56,237 nt of DNA from Curvibacter sp. (GTDB lineage Bacteria > Pseudomonadota > Gammaproteobacteria > Burkholderiales > Burkholderiaceae_C): contig REAW01000020.1 in NCBI GenBank assembly GCA_004293725.1, forward strand, positions 1 through 56,237. Reading direction: 5' to 3'. The notes under the pieces were generated by a model that was not told where the DNA came from, searched no databases, and was given only the letters and a program-made list of their open reading frames with translations. The stretch's first letter is position 1. Each line of letters starts with the position of its first letter. This document shows, one piece after another, positions 30,328-39,828 of the stretch. The translations under genes were made by a program, and so were the position numbers.

Positions 30328-31578
30328 TCAGATATCAAACAACAGACGGGCCGGATCTTCCAGCGCTTCCTTCATCGCCACCAAGCCCAGAACAGCTTCG
30401 CGCCCGTCGATGATGCGGTGGTCGTAGGACATGGCGAAGTAGTTCATGGGGCGAACCACCACTTGGCCGTTCTCGACCATTGCGCGGTCTTTGGTGGCGT
30501 GCACACCCAAAATAGCAGACTGGGGCGGGTTGATGATGGGGGTAGACATCATGGAACCGAAAGTACCGCCGTTGGAGATAGAGAAAGTACCGCCGGTCAT
30601 TTCTTCAATGCCCAGCTTGCCGTCCTTGGCCTTCTGGCCGAACTCGGCGATCTTCTTCTCGATATCGGCAAAGCTCATCTGGTCTGCATTGCGCAGGATG
30701 GGCACCACCAATCCGCGGGGTGACCCCACAGCAATACCAATGTCAAAGTAGCCGTGGTACACGATATCGGTGCCGTCCACTGACGCGTTCAACACGGGGA
30801 ACTTCTTCAGGGCGTGCACGGCAGCCTTGACGAAGAAACTCATGAAGCCGAGCTTGCAACCGTGCTCCTTCTCGAAACGCTCTTGCATGCGCTTGCGCAT
30901 GTCCATAACCGGAGCCATGTTGATTTCGTTGAAGGTCGTCAGAATGGCATTCGTAGACTGGGACTGCAGCAGACGCTCAGCCACACGAGCACGCAGACGG
31001 CTCATGGGCACGCGCTGCTCTGGGCGGTCGCCCAGGTTTACCGACGGGGCCGCCACTTGAGGCAAGGATTTGGTTGGAACGCCCGTGGGTATTGCGGAAG
31101 TAGCTACTACTTTAGGAGCAGCAGCGGCAGCCAGCACATCACCCTTGGTGATGCGACCGTCTTTGCCGGTGCCTTCGACGCTGGAAGCAGCGATGCCGTT
31201 GTCAGCCAACAGCTTGGCGGCAGCAGGCATGGCAACACCGGCTTTGGAGTTGCTGGAAGCGGCAGCAGCAGCTACCGGTGCGGCTGCCGCGGGCGCTGCA
31301 GCAGGGGCAGCAGCGGGTGCCGCTGCGCCAGCCACCGCTGCAGTGTCAATGCGTGCGATCAATTGTTCGGCGGCCACGGTGGCGCCGTCGGCAACCACCA
31401 ATTCGACCAGCACACCGGCCGAAGGTGCCGGCACCTCCATCACGACCTTGTCTGTTTCAACTTCAATCAAAATTTCGTCGACAGCCACTGCGTCGCCGAC
31501 CTTCTTTTTCCATTGCAACAAGGTTGCTTCCGCCACAGACTCTGACAGTTGTGGGACTTTGACTTCTACGATTGCCAT
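30328..31578 (-). CDS. sucB: 2-oxoglutarate dehydrogenase E2, dihydrolipoyl succinyltransferase
   Basis: A 416-residue E2 core protein. The N-terminal lipoyl domain carries Lys44 in [11 protein letters not shown]. Then come an Ala/Pro linker (80-115), the E3-binding domain with [14 protein letters not shown] (about 121-155), a second linker and the acyltransferase domain with catalytic His387 and Asp391 in DHRIIDG. The start is ATG at 31578, 45 bases after sucA. Confidence 0.97.
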   Translation of the reverse strand: MAIVEVKVPQLSESVAEATLLQWKKKVGDAVAVDEILIEVETDKVVMEVPAPSAGVLVELVVADGATVAAEQLIARIDTAAVAGAAAPAAAPAAAPAAAAPVAAAAASSNSKAGVAMPAAAKLLADNGIAASSVEGTGKDGRITKGDVLAAAAAPKVVATSAIPTGVPTKSLPQVAAPSVNLGDRPEQRVPMSRLRARVAERLLQSQSTNAILTTFNEINMAPVMDMRKRMQERFEKEHGCKLGFMSFFVKAAVHALKKFPVLNASVDGTDIVYHGYFDIGIAVGSPRGLVVPILRNADQMSFADIEKKIAEFGQKAKDGKLGIEEMTGGTFSISNGGTFGSMMSTPIINPPQSAILGVHATKDRAMVENGQVVVRPMNYFAMSYDHRIIDGREAVLGLVAMKEALEDPARLLFDI

Positions 31579-31623
31579 ATCAAATTCTTTCCGTTATTTG
31601 TTGGGGGATGAAGTGCGGCTGAC

Positions 31624-34518
31624 TTATTTGGTCAGCACAAAGCCCTTCAACTTGCCGAATGCGCCGTCTACCAGGGCTTTTTGCTGCTCCTGGTGTAGGT
31701 GGGAGTAACCCACCGCAGGCGAAGCAGATGCCGCACGTCCGGAGTAGCCGAGTTTTTGGCCCTCCAACATGTTTTCATGGATGTAGTGCTGCACAAAGAA
31801 CCACGCCCCTTGGTTTTGCGGCTCGTCCTGGCACCACACCACGTCGGTCGCATTGGGGTACTTTTTCAGTTCCGTGGCAAACGCCTTGTGAGGGAACGGG
31901 TACAACTGCTCCACACGGATGATGGCCACATCGGAATCACCCTTTTCTTCGCGCTTCTTCACCAAGTCGTAGTACACCTTGCCGGAACAGGCGATTACGC
32001 GTTTGACCTTATCCCCCTTGAGCTCTTTGCTCTCGGGGATCACGGTCTGGAAGGCACCCTTGGTGAACTCGGTCAACGGGGACGTTGCATCCTTGTTGCG
32101 CAACAAGCTCTTGGGCGTCATAATGATGAGCGGCTTGCGCAGGTTGCGCACCATCTGCCGACGCAGTACGTGGAAGATTTGGCTGGACGTGGTGGGCTGC
32201 ACGATCTGCATATTGGTGTCCGCTGCCAACTGCATGAAGCGCTCCAGACGCGCTGAGCTGTGCTCCGGCCCTTGGCCTTCGTAACCATGGGGCAGCATCA
32301 AAGTGATGCCATTGACCCGACCCCACTTCACTTCACCAGACGCGATGAACTGGTCAATCACCACCTGAGCGCCATTGGCAAAGTCACCGAACTGGGCTTC
32401 CCAGATTACCAAGGTGTTGGGGTCATTGGATGCGTACCCGTACTCAAAGCCCAACACAGCCTCTTCGGACAGGATGGAATCAATCACTACAAACGGGGCC
32501 TGGTTGTCAGCCACGTTTTGCAATGGCACGTAGGTGCCTGCATCCCATTTTTCACGCTTCTGATCGTGTATGACGGCGTGGCGATGAGTGAAGGTGCCGC
32601 GGCCACAATCTTCACCCGACAAACGCACGGGATAGCCGCTGGCAACCAAGGAGGCAAACGCCATGTGCTCGCCCATTCCCCAGTCCACATTCACCTCACC
32701 GCGCCCCATGGCGGCTCGGTCGTCGTACACCTTTTTCACCAACTGGTGTGGCGTGACGCCTTCAGGAATAGTGGTCAATTTTTCAGACAAGCGCTTCCAC
32801 TCTGCCAATGGAATGGCAGTGTCGCCGGCATCCGTCCATTTTTTGCCTAAGAAGGGCGACCAGTCCACGGAGTACTTGCTCTTGAAGTTGGTTAACACCG
32901 GATCTACCGTGTGCTTGCCGGCATCCATGGCCGCGCGGTATTCCTTCACCATCGCGTCACCCAGTTCCGCACCCAGACCCTGCGCAGCCAGTTTGTCTGC
33001 GTATAGCTTGCGCGTACCGGGGTGGGAAGCTATTTTTTTGTACATCAACGGCTGGGTCAGCGAAGGCGTGTCTTGCTCGTTGTGACCCAGTTTGCGGTAG
33101 CAGGTGATGTCAACGACCACATCTTGGCCAAATTCCATGCGGAATTCCAATGCGAGTTGGGTTGCCAGCACTACGGCTTCAGGATCATCCCCGTTAACGT
33201 GCAACACGGGCGACTCCACCATTTTTACGATGTCAGTACAGAACGCACTGGAGCGCATGTCGCGGGGATCGGAGGTCGTGAAGCCGATCTGATTGTTGAT
33301 GATCAGGTGAACGGTTCCCCCGGTGGTGTAGCCACGGGTTTGGGCCAATGCCAGAGTTTCCTGGTTCACGCCTTGACCACCAAATGCGGCATCTCCGTGC
33401 ACCAACACGGGCAGTACTTGGGCCCCCTTGGGGTCACCACGGCGGTCCATGCGGGCACGCACCGAGCCCTCCACCACCGGGTTCACGATTTCCAGGTGGG
33501 AAGGGTTGAACGCCAAGGACAAGTGAACGGGGCCGCCAGCGGTGGATACGTCAGAGCTGAAACCCTGGTGGTACTTCACGTCACCAGCCGGCAGATCTTC
33601 TGGCGCCGTATGGTCAAACTCGGCGAACAGGTCTGCAGGCATCTTGCCCAAGGTGTTGACCAACACATTCAACCGGCCCCGGTGGGCCATACCGATCACT
33701 ATTTCCTGTACGCCTTTGGCGCCGGCTTGTTGGATAAGCTCGTCCATGGCGGCAATAAAACTCTCACCGCCCTCCAATGAGAAGCGCTTCTGACCAACGT
33801 ATTTGGTGTGCAGAAAACGCTCCAGGCCTTCGGCAGCAGTCAATCGCTCCAGGATATGTTTTTTCTTTTCCGCATTGAACTGCGGCTTGCTGCGAATCGC
33901 TTCGAGCTTTTGCTGCCACCAGCGTTTCTGGTTCTGGTCGGTGGTGTACATGTACTCCACTCCGATAGTGCCGCAGTAAGTTTCACGCAGCGCGTTCATG
34001 AGCTCACGCAAGCTCATGGACTCTTTGCCAAAGAAAGTGTTGCTGATGTTGAAGACGGTTTCCTGGTCCGCATCGCTGAAGCCATAGAACGAAGGCTCAA
34101 GCTCGGGGATCTTGTCGCGCTCCATGCGCTTGAGCGGATCCAGATCGGCCCAACGTGCGCCGACGTTGCGGTATGCAGCAATCAATTGCTGCACTGCAGT
34201 CCGTTTACGGCCCATTTCGGAATCGGCGCCTGTGGCCATCACGGTCTGTTTCACACCCTTTTTGGCCAAATCCACAAAGGCGTTGATGACCGGCAGGTGG
34301 GCTACGTCTTTGGAGGTAGTTCCATCGGCAGCTGGCACGTGCTGCAGCGCGTCAAAATAATCGCGCCAAGTGTCAGGAACGCTGCCCGGGTTGGCCAAAT
34401 AGTTTTCGTACATCTCTTCGACATACGGCGCATTGCCACCGAACAGGTAGGTGTTGTTTTGGTAGGCTTGGTACACGGACGAACCCGTGCTCGCACCATT
34501 GGAGCTGGAATCACTCAT
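31624..34518 (-). CDS. sucA: 2-oxoglutarate dehydrogenase E1
   Basis: A 964-residue thiamine-diphosphate decarboxylase, first component of the TCA-cycle complex. The N-terminal YQAYQNNTYLFGGNAPYVEEMYENYL docking region, read in two parts, and FSLEGGESFIAAMDELI, IGMAHRGRLNVLVN, HGDAAFGGQG and the HNEQDTPSLTQPLMY block are typical. The start is ATG at 34518, with GGAGG 10 bases upstream, preceded by a small hairpin and a perfect 12-base palindrome. Read downstream by sucB and lpdA, it forms the full complex. Confidence 0.98.
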   Translation of the reverse strand: MSDSSSNGASTGSSVYQAYQNNTYLFGGNAPYVEEMYENYLANPGSVPDTWRDYFDALQHVPAADGTTSKDVAHLPVINAFVDLAKKGVKQTVMATGADSEMGRKRTAVQQLIAAYRNVGARWADLDPLKRMERDKIPELEPSFYGFSDADQETVFNISNTFFGKESMSLRELMNALRETYCGTIGVEYMYTTDQNQKRWWQQKLEAIRSKPQFNAEKKKHILERLTAAEGLERFLHTKYVGQKRFSLEGGESFIAAMDELIQQAGAKGVQEIVIGMAHRGRLNVLVNTLGKMPADLFAEFDHTAPEDLPAGDVKYHQGFSSDVSTAGGPVHLSLAFNPSHLEIVNPVVEGSVRARMDRRGDPKGAQVLPVLVHGDAAFGGQGVNQETLALAQTRGYTTGGTVHLIINNQIGFTTSDPRDMRSSAFCTDIVKMVESPVLHVNGDDPEAVVLATQLALEFRMEFGQDVVVDITCYRKLGHNEQDTPSLTQPLMYKKIASHPGTRKLYADKLAAQGLGAELGDAMVKEYRAAMDAGKHTVDPVLTNFKSKYSVDWSPFLGKKWTDAGDTAIPLAEWKRLSEKLTTIPEGVTPHQLVKKVYDDRAAMGRGEVNVDWGMGEHMAFASLVASGYPVRLSGEDCGRGTFTHRHAVIHDQKREKWDAGTYVPLQNVADNQAPFVVIDSILSEEAVLGFEYGYASNDPNTLVIWEAQFGDFANGAQVVIDQFIASGEVKWGRVNGITLMLPHGYEGQGPEHSSARLERFMQLAADTNMQIVQPTTSSQIFHVLRRQMVRNLRKPLIIMTPKSLLRNKDATSPLTEFTKGAFQTVIPESKELKGDKVKRVIACSGKVYYDLVKKREEKGDSDVAIIRVEQLYPFPHKAFATELKKYPNATDVVWCQDEPQNQGAWFFVQHYIHENMLEGQKLGYSGRAASASPAVGYSHLHQEQQKALVDGAFGKLKGFVLTK

Positions 34519-34567
34519 ATTTCGCTGACCTCCGTTCCCCTTCAGGGAACATTAGCTGGTTAAAGCT

Positions 34568-34579
34568 GGTTAATTAACC
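34568..34579. promoter_or_regulatory. Perfect palindrome GGTTAATTAACC upstream of sucA
   Basis: A 12-base perfect palindrome about 50 bases before the sucA ATG. Its half-site (GCTGGTTAA) is repeated directly at 34555-34563 as AGCTGGTTA. Between it and the start is an inverted repeat, GTTCCC/GGGAAC, at 34534-34550. This is a good candidate operator for a dimeric regulator of the odh operon; the regulator is unknown. Confidence 0.45.
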
Positions 34580-34674
34580 TTCCGCGACACGGCTGAACCG
34601 ATTGGCGGATGCGACTGTGGCATGGGAAGGGCCTTCATTGCAGGGCGGATTGTGCCACCGAATGATTTTTCAGG

Positions 34675-34708
34675 AAAGTAAAAAGCCACGACTATATGTA
34701 TACGTGGC
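34675..34708 (-). terminator. Rho-independent terminator after prpE
   Basis: On the minus strand the arms GCCACG and CGTGGC enclose a 12-base loop and are followed at once by TTTTTACTTT. The hairpin starts 15 bases after the prpE stop codon. Confidence 0.75.
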
Positions 34709-34723
34709 AGGTCTCAAGCAAGC

Positions 34724-36616
34724 CTAGCTTTGCAAATCACGGATTTGTTGCAACGCAGCAGGGTCTTCCATAGTCGTCAAATCTCCAGGATCCCGCCCCT
34801 CGCACACCGCTTGTATGGCCCTGCGCAGCAGCTTCCCACTGCGGGTCTTGGGTAACACAGTTACAAACTGGACGCGCGCAGGCCTACCCACCGCACCAAT
34901 GGTGTTGTCTACCACCTTCATGACTTCGGCTTCCAACTTTTGACGCGCGGCTTCATCCACAAGAACTGAGGCATCCTTCACCACTGCAAATGCCATGGCT
35001 ACTTGGCCCTTGAGCTGGTCCGCCACGCCCACCACCGCCACCTCAGAGATATTGGGGTGACTGGATATGCTCTCTTCGATTTCACGGGTGCCCAGACGAT
35101 GCCCTGCCACGTTGATCACATCATCGGTACGACCCAGAATGAAGTAATAGCCGTCTTTGTCTCGCACGCCCCAGTCGAAAGTGCTATAGACCAATTTTCC
35201 TGGAATGCTGCTCCAATATGTTTTGACGAAGCGTGCATCGTCATGCCAAATGGTCTGCATGCAACCCGGCGGCAATGGCCCTTCAATGGCCACCACGCCT
35301 TTTTGGTCAGCCCCCGTCAATTCCTTTCCAGTGTTTTCGTCCAGTAGCTTCACGTTGTAGCCATACATGGCCACGCCGGGGCTGCCGAACTTGCTCGCGG
35401 CCTTTTCCACGCCATTGGCAATGCTGAGGATGGGCCAGCCGGTCTCTGTCTGCCAGTAGTTGTCGATGATCGGCTTGCCCAGCGCAGCGCTGATCCATTG
35501 CGCGGTCGGCTCATCCAACGGCTCTCCGGCCAGAAATAGTGCGCGCAAGCTGGACAGGTCATATTTGCGGAGAAGCGCCGGGTCTTGCTTCTTGAGCACC
35601 CGCACGGCGGTGGGCGCGCTGAACATGACGGTTACCTTGTATTTCTCCACCAAGCTCCACCACACGCCGCCGTCCGGTCGGGTGGGCAGCCCTTCGTACA
35701 TGATGGTGGCCATGCCGGCAATCAGCGGGCCGTAGATGATGTAGCTGTGTCCCACCACCCAGCCGATGTCACTGGTCGAGAAATAGGTCTCGCCCGCATT
35801 GCCACAGTAGATGTGCTTCATGCTTGCAGCCAAAGCCACCGCGTAACCGCCAGTGTCGCGCTGTACTCCCTTGGGTTTGCCCGTAGTACCGCTGGTGTAA
35901 AGCGTATAGCTTGGATGGGTCGCGTCTACCCATTCACAGGGCACATGGGCATTCAAGTTCTTTTGCCGCAAATCCTTCCACAGATGGTCGCGACCGGCTA
36001 CCAAATTCATAGCAGCTAGAGATCGATCGACCATCAAAACAGCACCAGGTTTATGGCTGGAAAGGCGAATGGCTTCATCCAGCAAAGGTTTGTACTCCAC
36101 CACTTTGCCACCGCGCGAGCCCGCATCGGCACTCACAATGACAGTCGGGGAAGCGTCTTCAATACGAGACGCCAATGAACCGGAAGCAAAGCCGCCAAAC
36201 ACCACCGAATGAATGGCCCCAATTCGCGCGCACGCCAACATGGCAAACGCAGCCTCGGCCACCATGGGCATGTAAACAAGCACCCGGTCACCCTGGCGAA
36301 CGCCCAGCGCCAGCAAAGAGGCCGCCATGCGCTGCACCTCGGCGTGCAATTCCCGGAAACTGTAGACCAGCTCAGTATTGGTTTCAGTAGAAACTGCAAT
36401 CAGTGCAGCTTGGTCGGGCCGGGTGGCGAGATGGCGGTCTACTGCGTTGTGGCACAGGTTGGTGGTGCCGCCCACAAACCAGCGCGCAAAAGGCGGGTTG
36501 CTGTAGTCGCAGACCTGCTGGGGCGGTGTGTGCCAGTCAATCAAGGCCGATTGTTCAGCCCAAAAGCCATCGCGGTCTTCGATGGAACGGCGGTGAAAGT
36601 CGGCGTAGCCTGTCAT
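34724..36616 (-). CDS. prpE: Propionyl-CoA synthetase
   Basis: A 630-residue acyl-adenylate-forming enzyme that activates propionate (and some acetate) to the CoA ester. The N-terminal YADFHRRSIEDRDGFW, the AMP-binding loop YTSGTTGKPKGVQRD, the ETGWP block and the C-terminal TRSGKLLRRAI, with the acetylatable Lys, match PrpE better than Acs. No other 2-methylcitrate-cycle genes are near. The start is ATG at 36616 with GGAG 8 bases upstream. Confidence 0.9.
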   Translation of the reverse strand: MTGYADFHRRSIEDRDGFWAEQSALIDWHTPPQQVCDYSNPPFARWFVGGTTNLCHNAVDRHLATRPDQAALIAVSTETNTELVYSFRELHAEVQRMAASLLALGVRQGDRVLVYMPMVAEAAFAMLACARIGAIHSVVFGGFASGSLASRIEDASPTVIVSADAGSRGGKVVEYKPLLDEAIRLSSHKPGAVLMVDRSLAAMNLVAGRDHLWKDLRQKNLNAHVPCEWVDATHPSYTLYTSGTTGKPKGVQRDTGGYAVALAASMKHIYCGNAGETYFSTSDIGWVVGHSYIIYGPLIAGMATIMYEGLPTRPDGGVWWSLVEKYKVTVMFSAPTAVRVLKKQDPALLRKYDLSSLRALFLAGEPLDEPTAQWISAALGKPIIDNYWQTETGWPILSIANGVEKAASKFGSPGVAMYGYNVKLLDENTGKELTGADQKGVVAIEGPLPPGCMQTIWHDDARFVKTYWSSIPGKLVYSTFDWGVRDKDGYYFILGRTDDVINVAGHRLGTREIEESISSHPNISEVAVVGVADQLKGQVAMAFAVVKDASVLVDEAARQKLEAEVMKVVDNTIGAVGRPARVQFVTVLPKTRSGKLLRRAIQAVCEGRDPGDLTTMEDPAALQQIRDLQS

Positions 36617-36650
36617 TGTGTGTCTCCGGTCGGGCCTGTAAAACTGAATT

Positions 36651-36660
36651 CATAATTATG
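36651..36660. promoter_or_regulatory. Perfect palindrome CATAATTATG upstream of prpE
   Basis: A 10-base perfect palindrome 35 bases upstream of the prpE ATG, next to TTGACC on the minus strand, which could be a -35 element. It could be a small operator; AT-rich palindromes also arise by chance. Confidence 0.3.
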
Positions 36661-36754
36661 GTCAAGCAACTTGCTGCAAGCTGACTTGCCTCGATTCGGT
36701 TCCCCAAAGCTTCGCCGCACCGCTCTGGCCGCGCTAGAACAACAAGCATCGATA

Positions 36755-37363
36755 CTACTTAATGAGTGCTTGAAACTCCTTGAATGCCGGGTGCTCAGCC
36801 GAACGAAGCCACTCAAAACCCACCATCTCCGTAGTTACCAACTCTGCACCCGCACCTGCCAAGCGGTCAAACGCAGCATCTCGGTTGCGCTCGGTACGGG
36901 ATGTGCAAGCGTCCGTCACCACCCACACATCAAACTCATCTTCCAGCAAATTCAGAGCCGTTTGCAGCAAGCACACGTGCGCTTCACAGCCGGCGATCAC
37001 CACCATGCCCCTTTCGGAAGCCGCTGGCTTTTGCAGATGCTTAGGCAAGCTACGGGCATTGCCTTGCACGGGCTTGGCCGGCGGCCGCAACCATTCCCCC
37101 AACCCCTCCTCTACCGCACTGAACTGCATTTTGCTCAACAAGCGCGCGTTAGCAGCTTGCAAAGCCGTCGCCAGCTCGGGCACCGTAGCACCCAATCCAC
37201 TCGGGTTCTGCACGGTGTACACCACGGGAACTTCCAGCAAGGCTGCCCACTGCGCTAAACGTACGGCGTTGGCCAGCACCGCAGTCTGCTCAAACATAGC
37301 GGGCATCAAGCGCGCCTGGTAATCCACCAACACCAGTTGGCTCTCGTCCAATTCAATCAACAT
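36755..37363 (-). CDS. Isochorismatase-family cysteine hydrolase
   Basis: A 202-residue alpha/beta hydrolase of the isochorismatase-like superfamily (YcaC/nicotinamidase group). The catalytic Asp is in LVLVDYQARLMPA, a Lys lies in LLSKMQFSA, and the Cys sits in AGCEAHVCLLQTAL. These hydrolyse amides or ester-like bonds; the true substrate is unknown. The ATG at 37363 is preferred: AAGGAGG lies 6 bases upstream, whereas the ATG two codons before it directly touches that site. It shares a 252-base divergent gap with the NlpC gene. Confidence 0.85.
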   Translation of the reverse strand: MLIELDESQLVLVDYQARLMPAMFEQTAVLANAVRLAQWAALLEVPVVYTVQNPSGLGATVPELATALQAANARLLSKMQFSAVEEGLGEWLRPPAKPVQGNARSLPKHLQKPAASERGMVVIAGCEAHVCLLQTALNLLEDEFDVWVVTDACTSRTERNRDAAFDRLAGAGAELVTTEMVGFEWLRSAEHPAFKEFQALIK

Positions 37364-37579
37364 CTGCATCCTCCTTGCGATGCGGGCAAGCATAACCCGG
37401 GGCGGATGCCAATCCAGCCACGACGTACCCACCCCAAAAGGCGGTGGCGCGCAATCGCCTAAAATCCGGTCGCGAACTTCCATCCAGCACACTAGCCTTC
37501 AACCTATCTCAATCCATTTTGTCTTCAAAACTTCTTGTAAATCAATCACATAGAGGCACTACCTGAGAAGTCACATTGC

Positions 37580-37608
37580 TTGACAAGTTCTGCCCCACGC
37601 CCTAGAGT
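37580..37608 (+). promoter_or_regulatory. Predicted sigma-70 promoter for the NlpC/P60 gene
   Basis: TTGACA at 37580-37585, a 17-base spacer and TAGAGT at 37603-37608. The predicted start point falls at or just before the ATG at 37616, which would leave almost no leader. Confidence 0.45.
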
Positions 37609-37615
37609 GCCTCCA

Positions 37616-38164
37616 ATGCAAAAAATTCTCCTCATTGCCCTGCTTGCCACGTGCGCACATGCGCATGCCAATCCGCAAGGAACGGCTGACGAGATGGGGC
37701 ATTTCATGGCCGACCGAGGGATCTTGTCTCGCATCAGTGCCGTCGGTGAAAAAGTAGAAGCCCGTGCCACCGAGTTGGTCGTGAACTCCATGGCGTTCTT
37801 GGGGGTACCGTACAAGTTAGGCGGCACCAATGCCGAGTCCGGGTTTGATTGCAGCGGCTTCGTGCGTGCCATGTTTGAGCAAACGGCTGGCCTGCTTCTT
37901 CCCCGCCGTGCCGAGCAACAAGCCGCCGTTACGAAAAAGATCGACAAGACCGAACTCAAGCCAGGTGATTTGGTTTTCTTCAATACCCTGCGCCGTACTT
38001 TCAGCCACGTAGGCATCTACGTCGGCAACGGAAAATTCATCCACTCCCCCAAACCAGGTGCCGAAGTGCGCGTGGAAGACATGGGTATGAGCTATTGGGC
38101 CAAACGTTTTGACGGTGCACGCCGCGTGAGCACCGAAGACACGCAGCAGGTATCCACCCGCTAA
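37616..38164 (+). CDS. NlpC/P60 family cell-wall endopeptidase
   Basis: A 182-residue exported protein. The signal peptide is MQKILLIALLATCAHAHA with cleavage near residue 18. The C40 peptidase domain (about 52-170) has catalytic Cys79 in FDCSGFVR, His131 in FSHVGIYVG and His143 in FIHSPK. These enzymes cut the gamma-D-Glu-meso-DAP type bonds of peptidoglycan. No lipobox Cys is seen, so it is probably periplasmic. The start ATG has no strong ribosome-binding site. Confidence 0.9.
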   Translation: MQKILLIALLATCAHAHANPQGTADEMGHFMADRGILSRISAVGEKVEARATELVVNSMAFLGVPYKLGGTNAESGFDCSGFVRAMFEQTAGLLLPRRAEQQAAVTKKIDKTELKPGDLVFFNTLRRTFSHVGIYVGNGKFIHSPKPGAEVRVEDMGMSYWAKRFDGARRVSTEDTQQVSTR

Positions 38165-38308
38165 CCTGCTCGCCGCTAGACGATTCACCACCCCAGCTAG
38201 GGTCAACCCGACCTTGATTTGGAGCGTGCACTCAAAACGCAGCTCAGATAGCAAAATGCCGCCTCCGGCGCCGCCACAATGAGGGGCGTTACACCGTCGC
38301 GCTTAAAG

Positions 38309-38337
38309 TTGACGGCGTCCCATCTAGCCACTATACC
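38309..38337 (+). promoter_or_regulatory. Predicted sigma-70 promoter for the aldehyde dehydrogenase gene
   Basis: TTGACG at 38309-38314, a 17-base spacer and TATACC at 38332-38337. It predicts a start near 38344 and a leader of about 12 bases that contains TTGGAG before the ATG. Confidence 0.6.
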
Positions 38338-38355
38338 CCCCCATTGGAGCCACGC

Positions 38356-39792
38356 ATGAGCCAACCGTTACAAGATGCTGACCCGCAGCAGATGCAAACC
38401 ACCTTCGAGTCTCAACGGGCCACGGCTCTGGCATGGCGGCAATCCACCGCAGCCGAGCGGATCGAACGGCTTCAGCGCCTGCGCACCAGCCTGCTGGCGC
38501 ACAAAGAGGCGCTTTATGAAGCGTTTGCAGCCGACTTCCACAAGTCGCGCTTTGAAGTGGACGGCACCGAAATCGTGCCCAGCTTGGACGAAATCCGCCA
38601 TAACATCAAATGCCTCAAGGGCTGGATGCGCCCTACCCGCATCCGCGCCACCGAACTCACCATGGGCAACAGCGCCCACGTGCAATACCAGCCCCGTGGC
38701 CGCTGCCTGATCATCGCGCCCTGGAACTACCCGCTGTACCTGTTGCTCAGCCCGTTGATCTCCGCCTTGGCCGCAGGCAACACCGCCATCCTCAAGCCCT
38801 CAGAGATGGCGCCGCGCGTGGCGCAAGTGCTGGCCAGCATCGTGGCCAAGGCCTTCCCAGCCCGCGAAGTGGCCTTGTTTGAAGGGACACTCGCCACCTC
38901 GCAGGCCCTGCTGGCGATGCCGTTTGACCACATCTTCTTCACCGGCTCGCCGGCCGTGGGCAAGGTGGTCATGGCCGCAGCTGCCAAGCACCTGACCAGC
39001 GTCACTTTAGAGCTGGGCGGCAAGTCCCCCACCATCGTGGACGATACCGCAGACTTACAGAAGGCAGCCGAAACCATCCTGTGGGGCAAGTTTGTCAACG
39101 CCGGTCAAACCTGCGTGGCGCCTGACTACCTCTACGTGCATGCCTCCGTGCGCGACGCTTTTGTGGCCGCCTGCCAGGCCGTCATCAAGGCCCGCTATGG
39201 CGACAGCGCCCAGAGCCAGCGCAGCAACCCCGACTTCACCCACATCATCAACCAGCGCCACACCCAGCGCATTGAAGGACTGCTGAAAGACGCCACCTCG
39301 CGCGGCGCGCGGGTACTGACCGGCGGCGAAGTGGACACCGCCGGCAACTACATTGCCCCGACCCTGGTTGACAACGTGCCGATGGACTCCACCCTGATGC
39401 AGGAGGAAATCTTCGGCCCGGTGCTGCCCATCATTCCGTACACCGACCTGCAGCAAGTGATTGCCGCCATCAACGCCGACCAGAAGCCACTGGCGCTCTA
39501 TATTTGGAGCGAAAGCCAAACCAACATCGACACAGTGCTCACCAACACCAGCTCGGGCGGCGCGTGTGTGAACCACTGCGTGCTGCACGTGGCTCACGGC
39601 AACCTGCCGTTTGGCGGGGTGAACAACTCCGGCATCGGCAGCTCCCACGGCATATACGGCTTCAAGGCGTTTTCCCACGAACGCGCGGTGCTCAAAGGCG
39701 GCTGGCTGCCCAGCATCCGCATGTTCTTCCCGCCTTACACAGCGGGCCGCACCAGGGTATTGAACTTCTTGGTGAAGTGGGTAAGCCGTTAA
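38356..39792 (+). CDS. Class-3-like aldehyde dehydrogenase
   Basis: A 478-residue NAD(P)+-dependent enzyme that oxidises aldehydes to acids. The catalytic residues are Glu219 in LELGGKSP and Cys253 in NAGQTCVAPDY. APWNYP (121-126) and GNTAILKPSE (141-150) shape the cofactor pocket. Homology looks nearest ALDH3/coniferyl aldehyde dehydrogenase types. The substrate is not known. The start is ATG at 38356 with GGAG 6 bases before it. It heads a G+C-rich block with the VOC and SNF2 genes. Confidence 0.92.
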   Translation: MSQPLQDADPQQMQTTFESQRATALAWRQSTAAERIERLQRLRTSLLAHKEALYEAFAADFHKSRFEVDGTEIVPSLDEIRHNIKCLKGWMRPTRIRATELTMGNSAHVQYQPRGRCLIIAPWNYPLYLLLSPLISALAAGNTAILKPSEMAPRVAQVLASIVAKAFPAREVALFEGTLATSQALLAMPFDHIFFTGSPAVGKVVMAAAAKHLTSVTLELGGKSPTIVDDTADLQKAAETILWGKFVNAGQTCVAPDYLYVHASVRDAFVAACQAVIKARYGDSAQSQRSNPDFTHIINQRHTQRIEGLLKDATSRGARVLTGGEVDTAGNYIAPTLVDNVPMDSTLMQEEIFGPVLPIIPYTDLQQVIAAINADQKPLALYIWSESQTNIDTVLTNTSSGGACVNHCVLHVAHGNLPFGGVNNSGIGSSHGIYGFKAFSHERAVLKGGWLPSIRMFFPPYTAGRTRVLNFLVKWVSR

Positions 39793-39828
39793 GAAAAATT
39801 GCCCGCCCCGGGGTGGTATCGTGCGGCG

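Noticed and set aside
34600..34670. Sigma-54 type -24/-12 promoter for sucA (TGGCAC on the minus strand)
   Set aside because: The spacing to a GC element is wrong and TTGC is missing.
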